A stretch of DNA of 64,000 bases from Hoeflea sp. (GTDB lineage Bacteria; Pseudomonadota; Alphaproteobacteria; Rhizobiales; Rhizobiaceae), in assembly GCA_020637795.1 (NCBI GenBank), contig JACKJT010000003.1, forward strand, positions 310,001 through 374,000, in the 5' to 3' direction. The position numbers and the translations under genes were made by a program. Below, piece by piece: positions 1-7,709 of this stretch. The stretch's first letter is position 1. Every line of letters begins with the position of its first letter. Under the pieces are notes generated by a model, which saw nothing but the letters and a program-made list of their open reading frames with translations, was not told where the DNA came from and ran no database searches.

Positions 1-2
1 TG

Positions 3-833
3 GCAGGCAGGCATGGCGCCAGGGCCATGAGCTTCGACGAGGTCCTCGCCGATCCCGCCGTCGACGGCGTCGTGCTGGCGCTGCCGCCGCAATATCACGC
101 CGACCAGGCGATCGCGGTGCTCGAGGCCGGCAAGCATGTGCTGGTGGAAAAGCCCATCGCCCTGTCGGTGGCCGATGCGCGCCGCGTGGTCGATGCCGCC
201 CAAAAGGCCGGCCTGGTCGCCATGACCGGCCACGTGCTGCGTTTCCATCCGGCCTTCGAGGCGCTCGAGGCGATGATCGCCGCGGGCGAATTGGGCGCCG
301 TGCGCTACATCCATTCCCATCGGGTCGGGCTTGGCAAGTTCCACGCCGAGAACGACGCCCTGTGGGATATCGCACCGCATGATCTGTCGCTGATCCTGGC
401 GCTGACCGGCGAAAAGCCGATCAGCGTGCGCGGCGTCGGCTCGGCCATGCTCAACCGCCTGTCCGATTTCGCCCACCTGCACCTGCAATTCGCCAGCGGC
501 GTGCGCAGCCACGTCTTCGCCTCGCGGCTCAACCCCTACCGCGAGCGCCGCCTCACCGTCATCGGCTCGAAGGCCATGGCGGTGTTCGATGACGTTGCCC
601 CCTGGAACCAGAAACTCGCCGTCTACCGGCACAAGCTGTGGGAAGACGACAATGGCTGGCAGTCCGAGATGGTCGATCCCGATTACATCGATATCCCCGA
701 CGGCATGCCGCTGACGCGCGAATGCGCCCATTTCCTCGACTGCATCGCCACGGGCGAAAAACCGCGCACCCCGGTCGCCGATGGCCTCGCGGTCATCGAG
801 ATCCTCTCGGAAGGCACCGTGCGGCACGATTGA
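3..833 (+). CDS. Gfo/Idh/MocA-family oxidoreductase, 5' partial
   Basis: NAD(P)-dependent sugar or inositol-type dehydrogenase. The frame is open to the left edge, so the Rossmann glycine motif is missing. What remains starts near the end of the nucleotide-binding domain, with the family motif EKPIALS (Lys of the EKP signature) and then the alpha/beta substrate domain, including WDIAPHDLSLIL. An internal ATG at 27 exists but lies inside the domain and is not a credible start. It is about 276 residues here against 330-350 usual for the family. Substrate cannot be inferred. It converges on mnmA, with 74 bp between them. Confidence 0.85.
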   Translation, partial: AGRHGARAMSFDEVLADPAVDGVVLALPPQYHADQAIAVLEAGKHVLVEKPIALSVADARRVVDAAQKAGLVAMTGHVLRFHPAFEALEAMIAAGELGAVRYIHSHRVGLGKFHAENDALWDIAPHDLSLILALTGEKPISVRGVGSAMLNRLSDFAHLHLQFASGVRSHVFASRLNPYRERRLTVIGSKAMAVFDDVAPWNQKLAVYRHKLWEDDNGWQSEMVDPDYIDIPDGMPLTRECAHFLDCIATGEKPRTPVADGLAVIEILSEGTVRHD

Positions 834-907
834 GGCATGGCGCAACCGAGGGTCCGGGTCAGCAGCCGGACACCTCCGCCATGACGCTCAGTGTTTGAAT
901 GCAGGCC

Positions 908-2116
908 TCAGGCGGCCGGTTGCAGCAGGGTGGACAGCATCGCCTCGGCCGCCGGCGAACGCTCCGAGCGGTCGATGAAGCCGCCGCCGAACACCCGCGC
1001 CTCGTCGCCCGGGGCCGAATAGAGCACGCAGGCCTGCCCGGGCGCCACGCCCGCTTCGCCCTCGACCAGCTCGACCGAGATTTCGCCGCCCTCGCCGACG
1101 CGCAGGATCGCCGGCCGCGGCGGCCGGGTCGAGCGCACCTTGGCGAAGCAGTCCAGCCCCTCGGCACCGATGTCCGAAAGCGGGGTATCGCCGAGCCAGT
1201 TGACGTCGCGCAGGATCAGCCGCCTGGTGTCCAGTGCCTCGCGCGGGCCGACGATCACCCGCCGCGAGCGGGCATCAAGATGCACCACGTAGAGCGGGTC
1301 GCCGGTGGCGACACCAATGCCCCGCCGCTGGCCGATGGTGTAGTGAACGATGCCCTGGTGCTCGCCCAGCACCCTGCCGTCGATATGCACGATCTCGCCG
1401 GCCAAGGCCGCATTCGGCTTCAGCTTGGTGATGACGTTGGCGTATTTGCCCTGCGGCACGAAACAGATGTCCTGGCTGTCGGCCTTGTCGGCGACGCTAA
1501 GCCCCATTTCCTCGGCCAGTTCGCGGGTGCGGATCTTCGGCAGCTCGCCCAGCGGAAAGCGGACATAGTCGAGCTGGTCCTGCGTCGTCGCGAACAGGAA
1601 ATAACTCTGGTCGCGGTCCGAATCGATCGGCCGGTACAGCGCCCGCCGGCCCGGATTGCCCGGCGCCGGGTTGGGACGCGAGCGGATATAGTGCCCGGTT
1701 GCCAGCGCGTCGGCGCCCAGATCGCGGGCGGTCGCCAACAGGTCGGCGAACTTGACGGTCTGGTTGCAGGCCACGCACGGGATCGGCGTTTCGCCGGCGA
1801 CATAGCTTTCGGCGAACGGATTGATCACCGCTTCCTGGAAGCGCTTTTCGTAGTCAAGAACGTAATGTGGGATTCCCAGCGTCTCGCAGACGCGGCGGGC
1901 ATCGTCGATGTCCTGGCCGGCGCAGCAGGAGCCGGCGCGGTGCACGGCGGCGCCATGGTCGTAAAGCTGCAGCGTCACGCCCAGCACATCATAGCCCTCG
2001 CGCGCCAAGAGCCCCGCAACGACGGAGCTGTCGACGCCGCCCGACATGGCGACCACCACCCGCGTGTCGCGCGGGTCCTTATCAAAATCGAGACTGTTCA
2101 CTGGCTTCCCCGGCAT
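908..2116 (-). CDS. mnmA: tRNA-specific 2-thiouridylase MnmA
   Basis: Catalyses ATP-dependent 2-thiolation of the wobble uridine in tRNA Lys, Glu and Gln. The 402-residue length suits the family, with a short N-terminal extension. The PP-loop SGGVDSS is at residues 25-31. The nucleophile Cys lies in CVACN (about C117) and the second redox Cys in SQDICFV (about C218), so both catalytic cysteines are present. The start at 2116 (MPGKPV) is the first ATG before the PP-loop. It stands alone, with no operon partner, and is divergent from sciP across 236 bp. Confidence 0.95.
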   Translation of the reverse strand: MPGKPVNSLDFDKDPRDTRVVVAMSGGVDSSVVAGLLAREGYDVLGVTLQLYDHGAAVHRAGSCCAGQDIDDARRVCETLGIPHYVLDYEKRFQEAVINPFAESYVAGETPIPCVACNQTVKFADLLATARDLGADALATGHYIRSRPNPAPGNPGRRALYRPIDSDRDQSYFLFATTQDQLDYVRFPLGELPKIRTRELAEEMGLSVADKADSQDICFVPQGKYANVITKLKPNAALAGEIVHIDGRVLGEHQGIVHYTIGQRRGIGVATGDPLYVVHLDARSRRVIVGPREALDTRRLILRDVNWLGDTPLSDIGAEGLDCFAKVRSTRPPRPAILRVGEGGEISVELVEGEAGVAPGQACVLYSAPGDEARVFGGGFIDRSERSPAAEAMLSTLLQPAA

Positions 2117-2285
2117 TCAACAGCGTTCAAGGCGCTGATCAAGCGGTTGCAAAAATTTCCTCGCGGACCCTTTCTTTATAGGGTGTGCGGCGCCCGGCAA
2201 CAAGATGCCTTCCCGCCCGGCGCGCCACTTGATCGCACCCCGGCACAGGCCCTGTGCCAAAACTTACCAAATGATTGCCGGCCCC

Positions 2286-2350
2286 TTAGCCAATTTTTAA
2301 ACCCCAGCCTGTAGTCTCTGCTCGATAGGTCTTGAGTGTGTAAGAGAGTC
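2286..2350 (+). promoter_or_regulatory. CtrA-box-like site and GANTC site upstream of sciP
   Basis: TTAG at 2286-2289 and TTAA at 2297-2300 are separated by exactly 7 bp, a 7-of-8 match to the CtrA box TTAA-N7-TTAA. A GAGTC (CcrM GANTC site) lies at 2346-2350, just before the sciP start. In Caulobacter sciP is CtrA-activated. Binding here is inferred from the motif only. Confidence 0.5.
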
Positions 2351-2352
2351 CA

Positions 2353-2628
2353 ATGACCGAAATGGTACGACCCCGCGTCAAATATGTCATCGGCCCCGAT
2401 GGGAGTCCGTTGACAATTGCCGATCTGCCCCCCGCCAACACCCGCCGATGGGTGATCAGGCGCAAGGCTGAAGTGGTGGCCGCAGTTCGCGGCGGCCTCT
2501 TGAGCCTCGAGGAGGCTTGCGATCGCTATACGCTGACAGTTGAGGAATTCCTCTCCTGGCAGTCCTCCATCAGCGACCATGGCCTCGCCGGCCTGCGCAC
2601 GACGCGGATCCAGCAGTACCGGCATTGA
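2353..2628 (+). CDS. sciP: CtrA inhibitor SciP (DUF1153 family)
   Basis: A 91-residue protein matching the whole DUF1153/SciP family. It has a conserved N-terminal segment (MVRPRVKYVIGPDGSPLT), a WVIRRKAEVVAAV helix and a helix-turn-helix around SLEEACDRYTLTVEEF. In Caulobacter SciP binds CtrA (and DNA) and blocks activation of CtrA-dependent promoters in G1 cells. It sits about 2 kb from ctrA itself, with candidate CtrA and GANTC sites upstream. Transcription seems monocistronic: a GAAGCCC/GGGCTTC hairpin without a T-run follows at 2641-2657. Confidence 0.93.
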   Translation: MTEMVRPRVKYVIGPDGSPLTIADLPPANTRRWVIRRKAEVVAAVRGGLLSLEEACDRYTLTVEEFLSWQSSISDHGLAGLRTTRIQQYRH

Positions 2629-2786
2629 CCCGGTGCTTGTGAAGCCCCGCGGGCTTCATCGAGCGCTCACCCCCGAACGTTTGACGGATGAAGCGGCAGC
2701 CTGCCGTCCTCTCGGGTCTTTCCTGGCCGTGTGAGGCCTGGGCCGTCGCGGGCTCCTGCACGCGGCCCCGGATCGAGATCGCCGGG

Positions 2787-3245
2787 TCAGGCTCCGGGCG
2801 CTGTGCCGGAACGGCCGGCAAGCCCGTGGGCGATCGCCGCCGTCAGCGCCGAGCCCGCATAGAACCACAGGCCCGGCTGGGAAAATGCCTCGGCCAGCCC
2901 GCCGGTCTTGGCCGCGACGATCACCAGCGCTACCAGCACGACATCCATCAGCGACCAGCGGCTCAGATGCGGCAGCAGCCGCACGGCAAGCCCCGGCTTG
3001 CGCGAAAGCCCCAGGGCTTCGGCGGCAATCGCCACCAGCTTGACCACCGGAAACACCACCGAAACCAGCCCCACGACCAGGGCCAGAACCGGATCGTCTC
3101 CCGTCCACAGCGTCGCGATCACGCCCAAGAGCGATGGCGACTGGTCAAAAAAATACAGCGTTTCAAACCGCATCAGCGGCAACACAATGCCCAGTCCGAA
3201 AAACAGCGGCGCCAGCACCAGTGCCAGGGCAAGCGTCAAACCCAT
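2787..3245 (-). CDS. Paraquat-inducible protein A (PqiA-like) membrane protein
   Basis: A 152-residue integral membrane protein with about four hydrophobic segments. The charged loops carry PLMRFETLYFFDQSPSLL and LSRWSLMDVVLVALV, hallmarks of PqiA domains. Enteric PqiA proteins carry two such domains and act with MCE proteins in envelope lipid handling. This single-domain form has no pqiB partner nearby, so its role here is open. A strong GGGAG lies 7 bp upstream of the ATG at 3245. Confidence 0.85.
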   Translation of the reverse strand: MGLTLALALVLAPLFFGLGIVLPLMRFETLYFFDQSPSLLGVIATLWTGDDPVLALVVGLVSVVFPVVKLVAIAAEALGLSRKPGLAVRLLPHLSRWSLMDVVLVALVIVAAKTGGLAEAFSQPGLWFYAGSALTAAIAHGLAGRSGTAPGA

Positions 3246-3379
3246 GATTGTGCTCCCTTGCTCGGCCCGCCTGCCCGGTCTCGAACCGGTTTTGGTATCG
3301 AGACAACATCGGCTGGTTTAAACTGACGGCACGCACCTCCATATCCGAGTGCGGCGGGAATTGGCAATCAGGAGCCCCC

Positions 3380-3658
3380 ATGCAGATCAGTGACGAAAAC
3401 GGCCCGACCGGCGGACGCTACATCGCGCGGCTTGAAGGTGTCGAGGCCGAGATGACGTTCTCGCGCGCCTCGCCGCAGCTTGTCATCATCGATCACACCG
3501 GTGTCCCCGACAGCCTGCGCGGCAAGGGCGTCGGCCAGGCGCTGGCGCTTCATGCGGTAGAGGCCGCCCGCGCCGGGGGGTGGAAAATCATCCCGCTCTG
3601 CCCGTTTTTCAAGGCGCAGACGCAACGGCATCCGGAATGGCGCGACGTGGTCAACTGA
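3380..3658 (+). CDS. Small GNAT-type N-acetyltransferase (YjdJ-like)
   Basis: A 92-residue acetyltransferase of the short YjdJ type (GNAT_2). It shows the acetyl-CoA loop in SLRGKGVGQALALHAVE and the C-terminal PLCPFFKAQTQRHPEW, typical of the family. The frame runs upstream, but ATG 3380 has an AGGAG at 3371-3375 and matches the family length, so it was chosen. The substrate is unknown. It is divergent from the pqiA-like gene. Confidence 0.85.
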   Translation: MQISDENGPTGGRYIARLEGVEAEMTFSRASPQLVIIDHTGVPDSLRGKGVGQALALHAVEAARAGGWKIIPLCPFFKAQTQRHPEWRDVVN

Positions 3659-3877
3659 CAAAGGGGAAATCCGGCAACGGCAACATCGGGGAGCGCCGAC
3701 AAGGTGGCGATTTTTAGCGGCATGGCGCTGGATCGTCACCCCGATCAACGCACCAAAGGCGCGGGCAACCGCCCACGCCTGGCCTTCCGGCCATCTCTCT
3801 CATGTTGGCCAATGCATGTCTCGTTCAAACGGATCCGTTTGCACGATAACGGACATGCATAAAATCAAGGTGTTACA

Positions 3878-3918
3878 ACATCCTTTGCGCATCCAGTCGG
3901 ATGCGCGGCGCTGTAGCG
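3878..3918. repeat. Palindromic intergenic repeat of a rhizobial type
   Basis: A GCGCATCC / GGATGCGC stem (3887-3894 and 3899-3906, loop AGTC) is followed by GGCGCTGTAG. From memory, very similar palindromes ending in GCGGCGCTGTAG are abundant between genes in rhizobial genomes. It lies past the 3' ends of the convergent GNAT and fliJ-like genes and could also stop transcription. No second copy was seen in this window. Confidence 0.5.
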
Positions 3919-3928
3919 CGGGCCGAAC

Positions 3929-4285
3929 TCAGCTCGCCCGGCTTGACCTGTGTCCGGCGTCGCGCACTTCCAGTGCGGCCGCTTTCTCGAACTCGGCTTG
4001 CGCCTCTTCCAGCGCCAGTTCGGCCGCATCGAGCTGAACCTTCAATTCACGAATTGAAGTCTGCAGGTTGTCGGACCGCTGGCGCGCGGCCTTTGCAAAG
4101 GTTGGATAGGCGAAATGGGAAGGGTCGGTGATGCCGGCCTTCTTTTCCTCGGCAGTGATCTGGTACTCCAGCTCGGCTGCCATCTTTTCCATTTCTGCCA
4201 TCATCAGCTGGATCTGCCCAAGCTGACGGGTCTTCTCGTTGACCTGGAATTGCTTCAGGCGAACATGGCTCTCACGCGACTTCAT
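3929..4285 (-). CDS. fliJ: FliJ-like coiled-coil flagellar export protein
   Basis: A 118-residue, strongly helical protein rich in Glu, Lys, Gln and Ala, with FliJ-type heptads (RLKQFQVNEKTRQLGQIQLM, then AELEYQITAEEKKAG). FliJ is a cytoplasmic chaperone-escort and ATPase-stalk protein of the flagellar type III export apparatus. ATG 4285 has GGAG 8 bp upstream; a TTG two codons earlier is less likely. It is divergent from ctrA and shares its 440-bp regulatory region, as in other rhizobia. The call rests on coiled-coil pattern and position. Confidence 0.7.
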   Translation of the reverse strand: MKSRESHVRLKQFQVNEKTRQLGQIQLMMAEMEKMAAELEYQITAEEKKAGITDPSHFAYPTFAKAARQRSDNLQTSIRELKVQLDAAELALEEAQAEFEKAAALEVRDAGHRSSRAS

Positions 4286-4398
4286 ACGCAATACTCCCGT
4301 GATGCGAGATCCCGGTTAATGAAACTCGTTACACTGGCAAACCCTGCCAGTCCCGGTGTGCAAATAATGACCACGACGTTAACTTTTTGTCCGTCGCG

Positions 4399-4635
4399 GT
4401 AACCATTCATTTACGGGCATCGTTAATACTACGCCCCATGGTTTAAGGCGGGGTAAACGGAAAGCATGATTTTTTCCGGCCGTCATTCCGGAGTCCTTTG
4501 AATCACTTGGAGCCATTTCTTGATGTGTTGATTCAAGAAATTCCGAGAGTTTTTTTGGAGTAAAATCAGGAGTATGCCAGTGATAATTAACATTCTGATA
4601 GTGGTTGCCTAACCTGATCAGAATTTGTTAACCAT
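4399..4635 (+). promoter_or_regulatory. ctrA regulatory region: CtrA-box-like sites, three GANTC sites and an inverted repeat
   Basis: Between fliJ and ctrA there are CtrA-like motifs: GTAA-N7-TTTA at 4399-4413, TTAA-N7-TAAA at 4443-4457, and a TTAACCAT half-site at 4628-4635. Three GANTC sites cluster within 44 bp: GAGTC 4491-4495, GAATC 4500-4504 and GATTC 4530-4534. A perfect 9-bp inverted repeat (ATTTCTTGA 4515-4523, TCAAGAAAT 4533-4541) overlaps the last one. In Caulobacter and other alphaproteobacteria ctrA is autoregulated and sensitive to CcrM methylation, which this layout fits. Confidence 0.6.
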
Positions 4636-4725
4636 TCCATGGCAGCCTCCAAATCAGGCAACGACTGGATCCGTATCGCGTAAGTGGATCTCAAACACCT
4701 TGCGGCGGCGGAAAAGGGGATAAAT

Positions 4726-5427
4726 ATGCGGGTTCTACTGATCGAGGATGACAGCGCCACAGCTCAGAGCATCGAGTTGATGCTGAAGTCTGAAAGCTTC
4801 AACGTGTACACCACGGATCTGGGTGAAGAGGGCGTCGATCTCGGCAAACTTTACGATTACGACATCATTCTGCTCGACCTCAACCTGCCGGACATGTCCG
4901 GCTATGAGGTCCTGCGCACTCTCAGACTTTCCAAGGTCAAGACCCCGATCCTGATCCTGTCCGGCATGGCCGGCATCGAGGACAAGGTTCGCGGTCTCGG
5001 ATTTGGTGCCGACGACTACATGACCAAGCCGTTCCACAAGGATGAGCTGGTGGCGCGCATTCACGCCATCGTCCGCCGGTCCAAGGGCCACGCCCAGTCG
5101 GTCATCACCACTGGCGACCTGGTGGTCAACCTCGACGCCAAGACCGTCGAAGTCGGCGCGCAGCGGGTTCACCTCACCGGCAAGGAATACCAGATGCTGG
5201 AGCTGCTCTCGCTCCGCAAGGGAACGACGCTCACCAAGGAAATGTTCCTCAACCATCTCTACGGTGGCATGGACGAGCCGGAACTCAAGATCATCGACGT
5301 CTTCATCTGCAAGCTGCGCAAGAAACTTGCGACCTCGGCCGGCGGCAAGAACTACATCGAGACGGTCTGGGGCCGCGGCTATGTGCTGCGCGAACCCGAC
5401 GAAAACGAAATCCTCGAAAGCGCCTGA
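4726..5427 (+). CDS. ctrA: Cell-cycle response regulator CtrA
   Basis: The essential OmpR-type master regulator of the alphaproteobacterial cell cycle. It is 233 residues: a receiver domain at 1-120, with acidic pocket D8/D9, phosphoacceptor D51 in ILLDLNLP and Lys in MTKPF, then a winged-helix DNA-binding domain at about 125-230 (LTGKEYQMLELL; IETVWGRGYVLR). The start at 4726 has AGGGGA just upstream; the frame extends a further 42 bp but without support. The C-terminus ends in ESA, a hydrophobic small-residue tail compatible with ClpXP turnover. A terminator follows at once. Confidence 0.98.
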   Translation: MRVLLIEDDSATAQSIELMLKSESFNVYTTDLGEEGVDLGKLYDYDIILLDLNLPDMSGYEVLRTLRLSKVKTPILILSGMAGIEDKVRGLGFGADDYMTKPFHKDELVARIHAIVRRSKGHAQSVITTGDLVVNLDAKTVEVGAQRVHLTGKEYQMLELLSLRKGTTLTKEMFLNHLYGGMDEPELKIIDVFICKLRKKLATSAGGKNYIETVWGRGYVLREPDENEILESA

Positions 5428-5465
5428 TTCCTCCTCCCCTTTCCAGGGACTGGGCCTGAAACAGC

Positions 5466-5494
5466 AAAAACCCGCCGGACCGGCGGGTTTTTTG
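5466..5494 (+). terminator. Rho-independent terminator of ctrA
   Basis: The ACCCGCCG / CGGCGGGT stem with a 3-nt loop is followed by TTTTTT. It lies 40 bp after the ctrA stop. An A-run on the left side could also let it serve the opposing receiver gene. Confidence 0.85.
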
Positions 5495-5536
5495 TTGCGT
5501 CCCGAAGGCGGGCGCCCCAACGGTCGACGGGACGGG

Positions 5537-5899
5537 TCAGGCGGCAGCAGCGTAGGGGGCGAAGGCTTCCGTCAGGCTGCGGCGGTCGAACGGCTTGAGC
5601 AGGAAGTCATCTGCGCCGGCGCGCTTGCCAGCCATCATCTGCTTGAATTCCTTTTCGATCATCAGATAGTAGATGCGGACATTGTTGCCGCCCTCCATCT
5701 GGCGCACCGACGAGATCAGGTCCAGCGCGCCGGTCATGCCCGCATCGACGCACAGGACATCGGGAAGCTGCGCATCACACATGATCATCGCTTCACCGGC
5801 ATTGGACGCCTCGATGACGAGATAGTCCAGCCCGGTCAGGATGCGCTTGGCAACCTTGCAGATCACGGCGGAATCATCGGCAATCATAAAGCGGCGCAT
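5537..5899 (-). CDS. Single-domain response regulator beside chpT
   Basis: A 120-residue stand-alone receiver (CheY-like). The acidic pair is D8/D9 (MIADDS), the likely phosphoacceptor is D52 (LCVDAGM) and the conserved Lys is in LLKPF. The position normally holding Thr/Ser after beta-4 falls in IYYLMIEK and lacks a clear hydroxyl residue, so signalling may be atypical. The ATG at 5899 begins MRRFMIADDS; the longer frame upstream is not needed. It lies downstream of chpT on the same strand (137-bp gap) and converges on ctrA. A role in the ChpT-CtrA relay is inferred from position only. Confidence 0.85.
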   Translation of the reverse strand: MRRFMIADDSAVICKVAKRILTGLDYLVIEASNAGEAMIMCDAQLPDVLCVDAGMTGALDLISSVRQMEGGNNVRIYYLMIEKEFKQMMAGKRAGADDFLLKPFDRRSLTEAFAPYAAAA

Positions 5900-6036
5900 G
5901 GCGCGTCTCCCTTGGCTTCTTCCTGGCGCACCCGCTGGCGGATGCGCCCTCACTGCAGGGAAGACTAGCTCAAGGGAGCGAACATTTCGTAATCAGACAG
6001 GCTTAACGGAGCGTTGCCGCTTCCTCTACCCCTGTA

Positions 6037-6687
6037 TCAGGCTGCAGCCTTGCGTTCGGCTGTGAACACCACCTCGTCGGCATTGGCCGAGCAGGAAAGC
6101 GTAAGCCCGGCTTCATCCGCCAGGAGCACTGTATAGTAGGGCTGAATCGAGTGGGCATCGATCGCCTCGTCGACATTGCCGGAATAGATCTCCAGGAATT
6201 TCGGCGGCACCCGCACCATCTTGCCCTTGCAGACCAGCCGGAACTTCGGATCGGTCTCCGGCGTCTCCACCGTTACATCGATCTCGCCACCGCGCGGAAT
6301 GGCCCCGTAGGCGACCAGAAAAAGGTTGAGCAGCAGCTTGACCTGGTTCTTCGGAATGATGGCGCGCGGCCCGCTCCACCGGACTTCGGTTTTCTTGTCG
6401 GCCGACACATAGTCGAGCACTGCCTTTTCGGCTTCGCCGGTGTCGATCGAGGCACCCACCGATCCCGATGCGCCGAAGGCAAGCCGGGCGAACTTGAGCC
6501 GCACCGAAGCGTTGAGCGCGCTGGTCCGGATCAGGTCCATTGCATCGGCGTCGGCGCCGCCTTCATCCAGCAGCTCCAGCCCGTTGTTGATCGCGCCGAC
6601 CGGCGAGATGATGTCGTGACACACGCGGCTGCACAAGAGCGCTGCCAGGTCTGGACCTGCCAGGGTCAGGTTATGGTTTTTCGACAT
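6037..6687 (-). CDS. chpT: Histidine phosphotransferase ChpT
   Basis: A 216-residue dimeric phosphotransferase that carries phosphate from the CckA receiver to CtrA and CpdR. The phosphorylated His is about H24 in SRVCHDIISPVGAINNGLEL, the family signature. The C-terminal part is a degenerate ATPase-like (Bergerat) fold with no ATP-binding boxes visible, as expected for ChpT. The ATG at 6687 has GAGGAG 7 bp upstream, so the 65 codons open further upstream are excluded. It is divergent from eipA. Confidence 0.92.
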   Translation of the reverse strand: MSKNHNLTLAGPDLAALLCSRVCHDIISPVGAINNGLELLDEGGADADAMDLIRTSALNASVRLKFARLAFGASGSVGASIDTGEAEKAVLDYVSADKKTEVRWSGPRAIIPKNQVKLLLNLFLVAYGAIPRGGEIDVTVETPETDPKFRLVCKGKMVRVPPKFLEIYSGNVDEAIDAHSIQPYYTVLLADEAGLTLSCSANADEVVFTAERKAAA

Positions 6688-6841
6688 CAAGAATCTCCTC
6701 TTTGTGCCCCGCGCGTCGAATCGGCTGGGCAGCAAAATCGCATCAGCTGATACCAATCGCAAGCGTTTCGGGCCACGGGCCGTTTGCTGGCCCATCGCCG
6801 AAAACGGCTTCGGATATCCTGCCCTAAAGACACCACATTTG

Positions 6842-6924
6842 GTAAACTGCTTATTAAGATCGCCGCGCCACAATGTGATCAATGTTTCCTGCGGTATCTA
6901 CCGTCCCATCAACGGAGTGGACTC
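6842..6924. promoter_or_regulatory. CtrA-box-like site between chpT and eipA, plus GANTC
   Basis: On the minus strand TTAA (6857-6854), 7 bp, then TTTAC (6846-6842) is a 7-of-8 CtrA-box match, about 70 bp before eipA and 155 bp before chpT. GACTC at 6920-6924 is a CcrM site abutting the eipA start. In Brucella the eipA homologue is known as a CtrA target, which supports function. Confidence 0.5.
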
Positions 6925-6925
6925 T

Positions 6926-7513
6926 ATGATCGTGTCCCGCTTTTGCCTTCGTGCATTTGCCACCTTTTTTCTCGCGCTGCTGTTTGTTTCCGGAACGGTT
7001 CCGGGAGCCAACGCACAGGCGGCGAATTCATCGCAATACAGCATGCAGGAGATCATCGACGCCGGCCACGGCTTCTTCGGAACCACATCCGGCGGCCTCG
7101 CCAAGGTTGTCGAAAAGGCGTTTCAGTCCTACGGCCTGCCGAACGGCTACGTTCTCGGCCAGGAAGCCTCCGGCGCCCTGATCGGCGGCCTGACCTACGG
7201 CGAAGGCCAGCTCTACACCAAGAATGCCGGCCAGCACGACCTGTTCTGGCAAGGCCCCTCGATCGGATGGGACTATGGTGGCGACGGCAACCGGACCATG
7301 ATGCTGGTCTACAACCTCCCGAGCGTCGAAGCTGTCTATGGCCGGTTCGGCGGAGTATCGGGTTCGGCTTACGTGATCGCGGGTCTTGGCATGACGGTGC
7401 TCAAGCGCGGCAATATTCTGGTGGTTCCCATTCGCACCGGCGTCGGTGCACGGCTGGGCATCAATATCGGCTATCTGAAAATGACCCAGACACCGACCTG
7501 GAACCCGTTCTAG
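6926..7513 (+). CDS. eipA: EipA-family (DUF1134) periplasmic envelope-integrity protein
   Basis: A 195-residue secreted protein. The signal peptide is about residues 1-28 (hydrophobic FATFFLALLFVSG, cleavage near GANAQA). The mature part is a DUF1134 domain, a small beta-barrel, with GLAKVVEKAFQSYG, PNGYVLGQEASGA and PIRTGVGARLGINIGYLKMT. In Brucella EipA supports envelope integrity and cell division and is controlled by CtrA. Its position next to chpT is the conserved one. ATG 6926 was chosen because it begins the signal peptide; the frame opens upstream without one. Confidence 0.9.
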   Translation: MIVSRFCLRAFATFFLALLFVSGTVPGANAQAANSSQYSMQEIIDAGHGFFGTTSGGLAKVVEKAFQSYGLPNGYVLGQEASGALIGGLTYGEGQLYTKNAGQHDLFWQGPSIGWDYGGDGNRTMMLVYNLPSVEAVYGRFGGVSGSAYVIAGLGMTVLKRGNILVVPIRTGVGARLGINIGYLKMTQTPTWNPF

Positions 7514-7539
7514 GCTGATCCTGAATTTTCGAACACGTC

Positions 7540-7566
7540 AGGCGGCCGCTTGCGGCCGCCTTTTTT
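7540..7566 (+). terminator. Rho-independent terminator of eipA
   Basis: AGGCGGCCG / CGGCCGCCT stem, CTTG loop, then a run of six to seven T, 27 bp after the stop. Confidence 0.9.
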
Positions 7567-7709
7567 GTTGCAGCGATCCCCGCCGATTCCGCCGTCTGCA
7601 ACTCACGTTTACCTCTTGCCGCTTGCCGATTCGGCCCCGCCATGCTTAATGCTTCCGCAGGTTTGGCCGGGCCCTTGTTGAGCCCCGCACGTGACAATGT
7701 GGATACGGT

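Noticed and set aside
899..2314. 471-codon plus-strand open frame over mnmA
   Set aside because: Antisense to a clear MnmA gene; product is low-complexity and matches no family.
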